Both the position numbers and the translations under genes were made by a program. This document shows positions 1-5,730 of a stretch of 5,730 nt of DNA, piece after piece (position 1 is the first letter of the stretch; each line of letters begins with the position of its first letter). A model generated the notes under the pieces. The model did not search any database. It saw nothing but the letters and a program-made list of their open reading frames with translations, and was not told the DNA's origin. This DNA is from Armatimonadota bacterium (GTDB lineage: Bacteria; Armatimonadota; Hebobacteria; Hebobacterales; WVXJ01): positions 9,382 through 15,111 of the forward strand of contig WVXJ01000132.1 of assembly GCA_011773575.1 (NCBI GenBank), written 5' to 3'.

Positions 1-1632
1 TCAACCGGCAGCACGGGGCCTTTTGCGCTGAGCCGGACTCATCTTGCCGAAGACCCGGGAGGCAAGGCGAAGCGACTGTTCGGGCTGGACTGGGAAGTGA
101 ACAGTGTGGAGGCGGTCTCGTTTTATCTGTATGCACAGCCGACAAACACGGTGGCGGTGGATGAGATTGCGGTTTACGATGCTTCGACGACAAGTGACTG
201 GTATCGCCCCACTTTCACCGGACTATTGGGAGATGAGATTGCCTTTTCTTCCGCGGCGAGGGGGATTGTGCGGCTGGGACAGGTGAGAGATGCCACGAAG
301 CGGCTGGCGGATTGTTTTGTAGAGAACTTCCGGCATTACCGCAACCAGACGGTGGAGCAGATATTGGAAGATGTGCTAGTGAACTCCTACTACAGGCTGG
401 AACTTGCGCCTGAAGAATACCGGCTTGAAGTCACTTCTTTTGCGCTTCCCAAATGGACGGAGCAGAATGCATCCGCATTGGATGGGTGCGGGCAGTTGGC
501 GCGGATGGTGGGCTTTGTATTCGAGGCTGATGCTGAAGGGAAGTATTTGTTTCGCAATCTGGATTGGCAATCACAGAGCGGTGAAGAGACCTATATACCG
601 GAGCAAGATTTGCTTGGCTGGCAGCCGACAGTCTCCGGAGTGAACCTGCGCAACAAAGTGATGATCCGCAGCCGGGATGCGCGCCAGAGAGATATCGCGG
701 TCTGCATATCTGATGAAGATTCCATTCAGCGCTACGGGGAACGGCTTTTCACTCTATATGAGCCGACGATGAAGACCGCGCCCCTGGCGAGGCAGTTGGC
801 GCGGGCGGTGCTGCGAGATTACTCGTGGGTGCATCCATCGGGCGCGGGAGAAGTGGCGGAGGATGTCTTCTTGCAGGCGGGTGATATTGTGAGTGTGGTG
901 GAAAGCGCCGCGGCCTTCTCCGGTCCCGGGCAGTTGTATCGGATAGAGGGGATTTCCGCGCTGCAGACGGGGCAGCGCTTCGGTGACCATACGATGGTGC
1001 TGGAGCTGCGCGGTTACAGGCCTTCGGTTCCGGAGGCGGTGTCGAGTCTGGTGGCAATCCCCCTGGATGAAGGGGTGCGGCTGTGTTGGGAAGATTTGGA
1101 TGATCCTCAAGTCAGCCATTACGGGGCCTTCACGGCGGGGAGCCTGGGCGGAGTCTATGTGTTGACAAACACCGTGGGGCAGAGCCCTGCAACCATCTCC
1201 GGTCTTACCAATGGGCAAGAGTATTGGTTCAAAGTGGCGGCATTCACCTATGATGACCGCAGAGGAGATTTCGCAGGGCCACTCAATTGCACGCCGACAT
1301 CGGGCGGGGACGTCAATCTGGCTGAGGAGGCTTATCGGCCGCGCTCCCTTTCCGCGTGGATGGGCGCTGTATTTCACCGGCCGGAACTGCGGTGGTATCC
1401 GGGCTCATTGGGCTCGGAGAAGGGCTCCTATTTCAATGTCTATCGCGCGGAGGCGTCTCCCACCGGCACCTGGAGAAATGTAGGCTCCAGACAAAAGGCA
1501 GAGGCAGAGACGATCTTCTGGAGAGATTACGGCACTCTTCCCTCAAGTATGACTCTCTATTATCGAGTTACCTATTGGAACAAGATGGGCTTCGAGTCTT
1601 TTCCTTCCTCCTGGGCAAGCCTGGAGGTATGA
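1..1632 (+). CDS. Phage tail hub protein (gp27/J-like) with two C-terminal FN3-like domains, 5'-truncated
   Basis: The reading frame is open from the first base to the TGA at 1630-1632 (543 codons). The GTG at 97 is therefore an internal valine and the true start is upstream of the window. Codons 1-62 look like the last strands of a beta-sandwich, ending in the pattern VDEIAVYD seen at the edge of many carbohydrate-binding modules. Codons about 68-340 resemble the tail hub family (T4 gp27, lambda J and related 'tail protein' domains). They show an 'ALDGCGQLARMVGFVFEAD' segment, then 'RNKVMIRSRDAR', 'DSIQRYGERLFTLYEP', and a 'LQAGDIVSVVE' strand near codons 290-300. Codons about 343-433 form an FN3-like domain with a central LCWEDL and a LTNGQEYWFKVAAF strand. 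Codons 463-543 form a second, weaker one with YYRVTYWNKMGFES. The likely role is a structural hub at the tail tip, with the FN3 domains exposed. The family call is by eye from motifs; the domain boundaries are approximate. Confidence 0.72.
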   Translation, partial: STGSTGPFALSRTHLAEDPGGKAKRLFGLDWEVNSVEAVSFYLYAQPTNTVAVDEIAVYDASTTSDWYRPTFTGLLGDEIAFSSAARGIVRLGQVRDATKRLADCFVENFRHYRNQTVEQILEDVLVNSYYRLELAPEEYRLEVTSFALPKWTEQNASALDGCGQLARMVGFVFEADAEGKYLFRNLDWQSQSGEETYIPEQDLLGWQPTVSGVNLRNKVMIRSRDARQRDIAVCISDEDSIQRYGERLFTLYEPTMKTAPLARQLARAVLRDYSWVHPSGAGEVAEDVFLQAGDIVSVVESAAAFSGPGQLYRIEGISALQTGQRFGDHTMVLELRGYRPSVPEAVSSLVAIPLDEGVRLCWEDLDDPQVSHYGAFTAGSLGGVYVLTNTVGQSPATISGLTNGQEYWFKVAAFTYDDRRGDFAGPLNCTPTSGGDVNLAEEAYRPRSLSAWMGAVFHRPELRWYPGSLGSEKGSYFNVYRAEASPTGTWRNVGSRQKAEAETIFWRDYGTLPSSMTLYYRVTYWNKMGFESFPSSWASLEV

Positions 1633-1680
1633 GCTGAGCCGTACCCTCACGTATTCCCAGTATTTTCTTCGGAGATTCTG

Positions 1681-2913
1681 ATGCGCAACACCTCTTTTCA
1701 TCTCGGTGGAGATTTCTTCTCACAGCTGGCGGCGCGAGATCCGCTTTCACGCCGGCTGCGGAGGCTGTTTGAGCGCGGGGTTATTGTGAGCGTTTTCGAG
1801 GATTCGGCAACGGTATGTGTGGGCAGCCGTGAAGACAGTTCAGATATTCTTCTGGAAGATGTCCCCATCGTCTCCGGGTACAACCCTCAGGTAGGGGATT
1901 GGGTCTCGCTTCACTATGATGGAGGGCACGGCGGCGCGCCGATGGTTTTCGGCCCCTCTGTATCGGATGAGACTGAAGAGACTCCCTCCACCTCCAGTCC
2001 GGAGGTGATTGCGGCGCGGGACTCTGTGCGCCATGGTTCGCATTCCAGCCTGGATGCTCGCCTGGAAGATCATGAACAAGACAGCACTGATCCACATGGC
2101 TCGATACTTGAGCAGACCACGAAGCTTCGCGCGCCGCTCATTGACAGCGCTACTGCGGTGAAGATTCATCCGCTCGACCATGCCACTTGCGCGCGGGGCG
2201 AGGCCGACAATCTGATTCGCAATCCAGACTTCGAGGCGGACATTGACGGCGACGGCGTACCGGACTATTGGACCCTCGATACCGGTGTCACGCGAACGGT
2301 CACCAATGCCCACAAAGGCAAACACGCGCTGGAACTCGCGAAGTCGGACTCTGCTGTATACGCGCTGACTCCAGACCCGATTCCCGTAGATACCGATTTG
2401 GTGTACGAAATACGCGCGGAGTGGCTTACTGACAGCGCGAATGACGGCCAAGCCAAGGCCCTCATGCTGGCAATAACATGCTTTGATGATAACGGCAGTT
2501 ATCTTGGCTACTCGCGGCTGGAATTATCCGGGACGACAACTCGCACCCGTTCGCTCTACCGGCTGACAGCAGAGCAAACCCAGAACGGCACAACGTATCG
2601 GTTCTACACCGGAACGAGATTTGTAAAAGTCAAACTATGGAACCACGGTGCGAACAACTCGAAGACCTACGTATCTTGGGTTGAGTTCAAGCCGGTCTAT
2701 CATTGGGGAGGAAAGGGCGTGGCTGGGACTTCCCCGCCAGCAGCAGTGATTGCAGACAAGTGCATTCGCAGCGAAGACCGTGTTCAGGTAACAGGGCGCG
2801 ACGAGTCGGGCTGGGGATGGGCGCATAATATCCAGAACCTAACCCAGTTTACTGTGACAATGAACGCCATTCAGAAGAAGTTCAGTTACGAAGTCTTCAG
2901 GGCGGTAGAGTGA
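1681..2913 (+). CDS. Baseplate spike / tail-fibre protein with OB-like N-terminus and carbohydrate-binding-like module
   Basis: This 410-residue protein starts at an ATG preceded by a modest CGGAG about 8 bases upstream and lies 48 bases after the hub gene. Residues about 33-92 look like the OB fold of gp5/gpV-type baseplate proteins: GVIVSVFEDSATVCV, then VGDWVSLHYDGG, then APMVFGP. Residues 107-130 carry PEVIAARDS followed by SSLDARLEDHE. This resembles the linker 'EVIxAR...tLxxRL' that precedes receptor-binding regions in many phage tail fibres, especially those of Firmicutes phages. Residues about 178-338 look like a jelly-roll carbohydrate-binding module. It opens with NLIRNPDFE and the acidic loop DIDGDGVPDYW (187-197), which resembles a calcium-binding DxDGDGxPD loop. 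Residues 343-410 form a separate C-terminal part that I do not recognise. The expected role is attachment at the cell surface, next to the hub. The ligand cannot be told from sequence. Confidence 0.62.
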   Translation: MRNTSFHLGGDFFSQLAARDPLSRRLRRLFERGVIVSVFEDSATVCVGSREDSSDILLEDVPIVSGYNPQVGDWVSLHYDGGHGGAPMVFGPSVSDETEETPSTSSPEVIAARDSVRHGSHSSLDARLEDHEQDSTDPHGSILEQTTKLRAPLIDSATAVKIHPLDHATCARGEADNLIRNPDFEADIDGDGVPDYWTLDTGVTRTVTNAHKGKHALELAKSDSAVYALTPDPIPVDTDLVYEIRAEWLTDSANDGQAKALMLAITCFDDNGSYLGYSRLELSGTTTRTRSLYRLTAEQTQNGTTYRFYTGTRFVKVKLWNHGANNSKTYVSWVEFKPVYHWGGKGVAGTSPPAAVIADKCIRSEDRVQVTGRDESGWGWAHNIQNLTQFTVTMNAIQKKFSYEVFRAVE

Positions 2914-2924
2914 GGTGAAGCCAG

Positions 2925-3137
2925 ATGTTCAGTGACGAGAAACAGGCGCAGATAGAACAGGTTGCGCGAGCCATTGAATTTCTCGGGCCGGTCGTGACAG
3001 CGGAACTTTTGGCTGTCAAGGCCAGTGACGACCAGTGGGGAGCGATCGTGAGTTGGGTGGAGGCTGGGAGAAAGGAAACAAAGAACGCTCGCTTGCAGGC
3101 TCAGATAACTCAACTGCAGAGTGAGATAGAGGAATAG
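2925..3137 (+). CDS. Small acidic protein with C-terminal coiled coil, function unknown
   Basis: This is a 70-residue ORF starting 11 bases after the spike gene stop. An AGGTGA (2913-2918) overlaps the last base of that stop and lies 6 bases from the ATG, a normal ribosome binding site. That supports a real, translationally linked gene. The first 45 residues are predicted to be helical and contain DDQWGAIVSWVEAG. Residues about 46-69 have a heptad-like spacing of hydrophobic residues (LQAQITQLQSEIEE), suggesting a short coiled coil. There is no signal peptide or membrane segment. Small genes of unknown function are common between the tail-fibre genes and the lysis genes of tailed phages. I do not recognise the family. 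It could be a tail-assembly helper, a fibre chaperone or a regulator of the lysis gene that follows. Confidence 0.6.
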   Translation: MFSDEKQAQIEQVARAIEFLGPVVTAELLAVKASDDQWGAIVSWVEAGRKETKNARLQAQITQLQSEIEE

Positions 3138-3173
3138 CGCAGGCACGCTTTCATCAATGGGGAGGAACTAATC

Positions 3174-3494
3174 ATGCCGGAAGGCTGGGATCAATGGGGG
3201 CTTGTGGGTGCGATGATTCTGGGGGTGCTGGGACTCTTTTCCTGGCTGCTTCGCACCTCTTATATGAATTTCATTTCCGAGATTGCAGCGGCGCGGGAAG
3301 AACGCAAAGAGCTGGCCCGTCATTTCTGCGAAGTTACCGGCAATCACTTCCATGAGGCGGCGGTAACCCTCTCTCAATTGAACCAGGCGCTCTCTCAGCA
3401 TATCTCCGAGCAACACAGCCTCTTTTCCCGGCTGCAGGTGGCGATTGAGAACCTGTGTGTGGAGATGCGCAGATTAAGTCCTCCGGGGCAATGA
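3174..3494 (+). CDS. Single-span membrane protein with long helical tail, holin-like candidate
   Basis: This 106-residue ORF has a strong ribosome binding site, GGGAGGA at 3160-3166, seven bases before the ATG. Residues 8-26 (WGLVGAMILGVLGLFSWLL) form one clear membrane helix with a short acidic N-terminus. The remaining 75 residues are charged and helix-prone, with a heptad-like pattern around 31-101 (ISEIAAAREERKELA; LSQLNQALSQHISEQ), and are likely to oligomerise as a coiled coil. One membrane helix plus a coiled coil just downstream of tail genes is typical of holins and of XhlA-like lysis accessory proteins, although XhlA itself has the coiled coil first and the membrane segment last. 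The candidate peptidoglycan hydrolase is 1.8 kb further on, past an opposite-strand gene. Alternatives are a phage membrane anchor or a spanin-like factor. Holin function is inferred from size, topology and place only. Confidence 0.6.
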   Translation: MPEGWDQWGLVGAMILGVLGLFSWLLRTSYMNFISEIAAAREERKELARHFCEVTGNHFHEAAVTLSQLNQALSQHISEQHSLFSRLQVAIENLCVEMRRLSPPGQ

Positions 3495-3568
3495 AGTTTG
3501 AGGAGACTCGTCATAAATCCATAGAACGATCATTTCTCAGATCACTGCCAATATTACCCTGCAGCCGA
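3495..3568. other. Convergent intergenic gap with weak inverted repeat at its right end
   Basis: These 74 bases separate the plus-strand holin-like gene from the minus-strand glycosyltransferase gene, which converge here. A transcript end is expected for both. The only clear inverted repeat is GCCGA (3564-3568), loop TTAG, TCGGC (3573-3577), which overlaps the TAA of the minus-strand gene. It is five base pairs long and is not followed by a T-run in either direction, so it is not a convincing intrinsic terminator. No other gene is visible in this gap. Confidence 0.3.
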
Positions 3569-5149
3569 TTAGTCGGCAGGTGAATCAAGGATGATGAAAG
3601 CCCTGCCAATGCTGGCGTCTACTTTTTCGTCGGGACAAATCTTGTAGTCTTTACTGATGAGAGCGAGGAGCTGTCGTTGTCGGCTGAAGGTCCCGCCGTA
3701 GTGAACGGAACTAATGTAGACTGCTCCGTCAAGATAGGGCAGCCAAAGGTCTTTGTGATCGAGTAAGTATTCCTGAGACGCGGCGAACACGTAGCTATCA
3801 TCTGCTATATGCCAGAAGACGCGCGGGAGTACTCCTCTTGACACATTATCGACCAGGGTCTTGTCGGAGAGTTCCACCGCGAAACGAGAATCGGGTCTCA
3901 GGTCTTGGCTTGTTCCACCCAGTACACTAGATATTCCTGAAGCGAGCATAGCGATACAGAAAGCGCCCATCAGGATACGCCCGTATTTCGCAGAAAGTCC
4001 CAAAATGAAGATGAGCGTGAATGCGAAAAACGGCCAGACCATCGCCATGTATCTTCCACCCATCCCGGGGCTCGGGCTCATGAAGGCAAAATAGAACAGG
4101 ACCATGCTTCCTAATATCCAGCTGAAGAAGTAAACGCTCTGACTATTCGCGGAGTCAAACTGAAAGATTGAGCGCAGATCTCTCCGGGGCACTACCAGGA
4201 GGATCCAAATAATCATCACTGCCGCTAACGCGATCAATATGGGCAGCGGTCTTGCGGAAGTTGCCGGTGTGAAGAAGTCCAAGAAGCCCTTGCAGACAGT
4301 TTCTATCTTCGCGCCCACGTCCTCAAAGATCCCTGGGTTTTCCTGTGCTCTTTGGCGCGCAAATGCGAGATAGAAGCCTGGGTGGAGCAAATAGAAGATC
4401 ACATAGCCCACACCTATAGAGAGAACCCCCTTTGCCAAGCGACGCGCATCCTTCCAGGCGAGTCTCGCAACCAGGAACAGGAGCGCCCCGGCGACCGCCA
4501 GTGAGAAGAGATATTGTGTGAGCGCGCCGGCCGCGACCACCGCGATCAACACGGTGTATTCCCGCCAGGAGAACTGCCTGCGGAGATCACTGCACTTCAG
4601 GATTTGCCAAATGAAAAGTACTGTCCAGAGCGCCAGAAGGTCGTACTGCCTTGCCTCAAGAGAGATTTGGATTACGACGGGGCTGAAGCCCCAAACGCAG
4701 GCAACTGCCAGAGCTTGCCAAGAGTTCCCAAGCGCGTAACGCGCAAAGCCAAATAGAGTTAATGCTGTAAGCAGGGCGATTGCGGTATTGAGAGATGGGC
4801 CGGTCCAGAGGGTTACCCCCCATATTAAAGACCATAGGTGCAGGACCCAGAAGAACAATGGGGGATGTATATCGAAGTGAGCAAGATCTGAACCTATTTG
4901 CTTAAGACAGAATGGTTTCTCTACGCGTATGAGCCTCTTCCATTCAGAGGCCCGAACCCAGGCACCGAATGGGTAGTGCCCTTTTGCAATAGCAGAGTAT
5001 TCTCCCTGGTGACCTGTCGCGGACAGGTATGAGATGCCCTCATCGTGAGTGATTATCCTCTTCTCGTTGGTTGCCAAAATGCGCAGGCCGACAATGGCCA
5101 GCATAGCAACCACCAGCAAGACAATCATATTTCTTGAAGGACGAAACAT
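3569..5149 (-). CDS. GT-C type polytopic membrane glycosyltransferase (PMT/ArnT-like)
   Basis: This 526-residue, very hydrophobic protein begins at the ATG at 5149-5147. An in-frame TGA lies only 12 bases upstream (5159-5161 on the plus strand), so no longer start is possible. AAGGA ends 3 bases before the ATG, a tight but plausible ribosome binding site. About 11-12 membrane segments are visible from residue 8 to 411, followed by a soluble C-terminal part of about 115 residues. The first large loop carries HDEG (35-38), like the acidic pair in GT-C enzymes, then DIHPPLFFW (93-101), a strong PMT_2-type signature. EARQYDLLALW (165-175) and GGRYMAMVWPFF (364-375) follow the same family pattern. 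Such enzymes transfer a sugar from a polyprenyl-phosphate donor on the outer face of the membrane to lipid or protein acceptors. The acceptor and sugar are unknown. It is oriented against the phage genes around it and has a slightly lower GC by eye. Confidence 0.78.
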   Translation of the reverse strand: MFRPSRNMIVLLVVAMLAIVGLRILATNEKRIITHDEGISYLSATGHQGEYSAIAKGHYPFGAWVRASEWKRLIRVEKPFCLKQIGSDLAHFDIHPPLFFWVLHLWSLIWGVTLWTGPSLNTAIALLTALTLFGFARYALGNSWQALAVACVWGFSPVVIQISLEARQYDLLALWTVLFIWQILKCSDLRRQFSWREYTVLIAVVAAGALTQYLFSLAVAGALLFLVARLAWKDARRLAKGVLSIGVGYVIFYLLHPGFYLAFARQRAQENPGIFEDVGAKIETVCKGFLDFFTPATSARPLPILIALAAVMIIWILLVVPRRDLRSIFQFDSANSQSVYFFSWILGSMVLFYFAFMSPSPGMGGRYMAMVWPFFAFTLIFILGLSAKYGRILMGAFCIAMLASGISSVLGGTSQDLRPDSRFAVELSDKTLVDNVSRGVLPRVFWHIADDSYVFAASQEYLLDHKDLWLPYLDGAVYISSVHYGGTFSRQRQLLALISKDYKICPDEKVDASIGRAFIILDSPAD

Positions 5150-5263
5150 GTATCCTTGTCACTGACAGGCGCATACTTGATGGAATGCAGTCTAAGAAGA
5201 ATGCTCTCGTCTTGTTAATGAACCCAATAACCTCCTTGCCTCGAGCTTCACATACGCCAAACA
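5150..5263. promoter_or_regulatory. Divergent intergenic region between glycosyltransferase and M15 peptidase
   Basis: These 114 bases lie between two divergent genes, so they should hold promoters for both. On the plus strand there is a weak pair, TTGATG (5177-5182), a 17-base spacer and AATGCT (5200-5205). The -10 matches the sigma-70 consensus at only three of six positions. I see no convincing promoter for the minus-strand gene. On the minus strand, positions 5237-5230 read AAGGAGGT, a near-perfect Shine-Dalgarno, but it does not precede a credible gene. The nearest start is TTG at 5227-5225, giving an 11-codon ORF that ends at 5192. Read as plus-strand RNA, the same bases equal the 16S anti-Shine-Dalgarno core. 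Confidence 0.3.
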
Positions 5264-5730
5264 ATGGCTCTTTCTCTTGCACAGGTCCAATATATCTTTG
5301 GTCGTTTTTCATTCCGCGCGCTCTCCTCCGGATTGATCGCCCCACAGCCGGCCTGGCTGGCGCGTAACATCGTCTTGGCGCGCGCTCCCTTTCCACTACC
5401 CACACCAACGGGCCGCACGGAGACCATTCGCTGTCACCGGCTGGTTCTGCAACACATGCTCTCCGCGCTGGGAGAACTCAACCACCGAGGTCTGTGCCGG
5501 TTGATTCGTTCTTTCGACGGCTGTTATGTGCCGCGCCATGTGCGCTGGGACACGAACAGACCGCTCTCCAGGCACGCCTGGGGGATTGCCCTGGACCTCA
5601 ATGCGGCGCAGTTTCCTTTTGGTTCGCCTCGAAAACAGGACTCGCGGCTTGTGGAGGTCTTTGCCAAACACGGCTTTCTCTGCGGACAAGAAGACGGCGG
5701 CCTGTGGCGGAACACTCTGGACCCGATGCA
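5264..5730 (+). CDS. Peptidase M15 family zinc peptidase, likely phage endolysin, 3'-truncated
   Basis: The frame is open from an in-frame TAA at 5228-5230 to the window edge, and the first ATG is at 5264. 155 complete codons are present. The N-terminus MALSLAQVQYIFGRFSFRAL is typical of M15 endolysins, which supports this start, but no clear Shine-Dalgarno precedes it. Residues 85-91 are DGCYVPR. Residues 102-113 are SRHAWGIALDLN, the SxHxxGxAxDlN motif, with H104 and D111 as the first two zinc ligands. The last codons read TLDPM plus a partial CA, so the third ligand expected in the family's DPMHFE ending would be the next residue. There is no signal peptide, so export would need a holin. 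The expected activity is cleavage of a peptide bond in peptidoglycan cross-bridges or stems, as VanY-type and phage L-alanyl-D-glutamate peptidases do. The exact bond is not known. Confidence 0.82.
   Translation, partial: MALSLAQVQYIFGRFSFRALSSGLIAPQPAWLARNIVLARAPFPLPTPTGRTETIRCHRLVLQHMLSALGELNHRGLCRLIRSFDGCYVPRHVRWDTNRPLSRHAWGIALDLNAAQFPFGSPRKQDSRLVEVFAKHGFLCGQEDGGLWRNTLDPM

Noticed and set aside
97..99. GTG as the start of the first gene
   Set aside because: The same frame is open back to base 1 with sensible protein sequence, so this is an internal codon of a gene that begins outside the window.
754..1377. Minus-strand open frame of 207 codons inside the hub gene
   Set aside because: Rich in His, Arg and Pro with no domain sense, and fully antisense to a well-supported coding frame. 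It is a shadow of the GC-rich codons of the hub gene.
1840..2451. Minus-strand open frame of 203 codons inside the spike gene
   Set aside because: Antisense to a frame with recognisable OB-like and jelly-roll motifs; its protein shows no family signature.
3564..3577. Bidirectional intrinsic terminator between the convergent genes
   Set aside because: The stem is only five base pairs and no T-run follows on either strand.
5040..5408. Minus-strand open frame of 122 codons across the divergent region
   Set aside because: It overlaps both the start of the glycosyltransferase gene and the M15 peptidase gene and is Arg-rich at its start. Its own start has no ribosome site; the AAGGAGGT lies inside it with no start codon in that frame.
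1..5730. CRISPR array, insertion sequence ends, tRNA or attachment site
   Set aside because: No regularly spaced direct repeats, transposase, cloverleaf or matched flanking repeats could be seen by eye.

Overview
The window reads as the tail-tip and lysis end of a tailed phage, prophage or phage-like particle. It is about 5.7 kb of moderately GC-rich bacterial DNA; sampled lines run at about 50-55% GC. Three of the four complete genes on the plus strand have recognisable Shine-Dalgarno sequences, so the host uses ordinary bacterial initiation. There are no rRNA, tRNA or host housekeeping genes to fix a taxon. The mixed baseplate, carbohydrate-binding and FN3 modules suit an uncultivated or poorly sampled lineage, but that is only an impression. 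Whether this is a free phage, a prophage or a defective tail element cannot be decided here, because no capsid, integrase or attachment site is in view.

Layout. Positions 1-1632 (+) hold the 3' part of a large tail protein whose start lies outside the window. It has the end of a beta-sandwich domain, a gp27/J-like hub core and two FN3-like domains. Positions 1681-2913 (+) encode a 410-residue protein with an OB-like fold at its N-terminus, a short conserved-looking linker, and a jelly-roll module with a calcium-loop-like segment; it is a likely baseplate or tail-fibre receptor-binding protein. Positions 2925-3137 (+) and 3174-3494 (+) are two small genes. The second has one N-terminal membrane helix followed by a long helical tail and is a holin-like candidate. 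These four genes lie close together in one direction and look like one transcription unit.

Positions 3569-5149 (-) hold a polytopic GT-C glycosyltransferase-like membrane protein facing the opposite way. At 5264 to the right edge (+) an M15-family zinc peptidase, the likely endolysin, runs off the window just where its third zinc ligand is expected.

How they fit together: the tail hub and spike/fibre proteins would build the tip that recognises the cell surface. The small membrane protein and the M15 peptidase would open the membrane and cut peptidoglycan. The glycosyltransferase sits between these two lysis candidates on the other strand. That placement is typical of a phage 'moron', an extra gene that may change host surface glycans. 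This role is inferred and not shown by the sequence.
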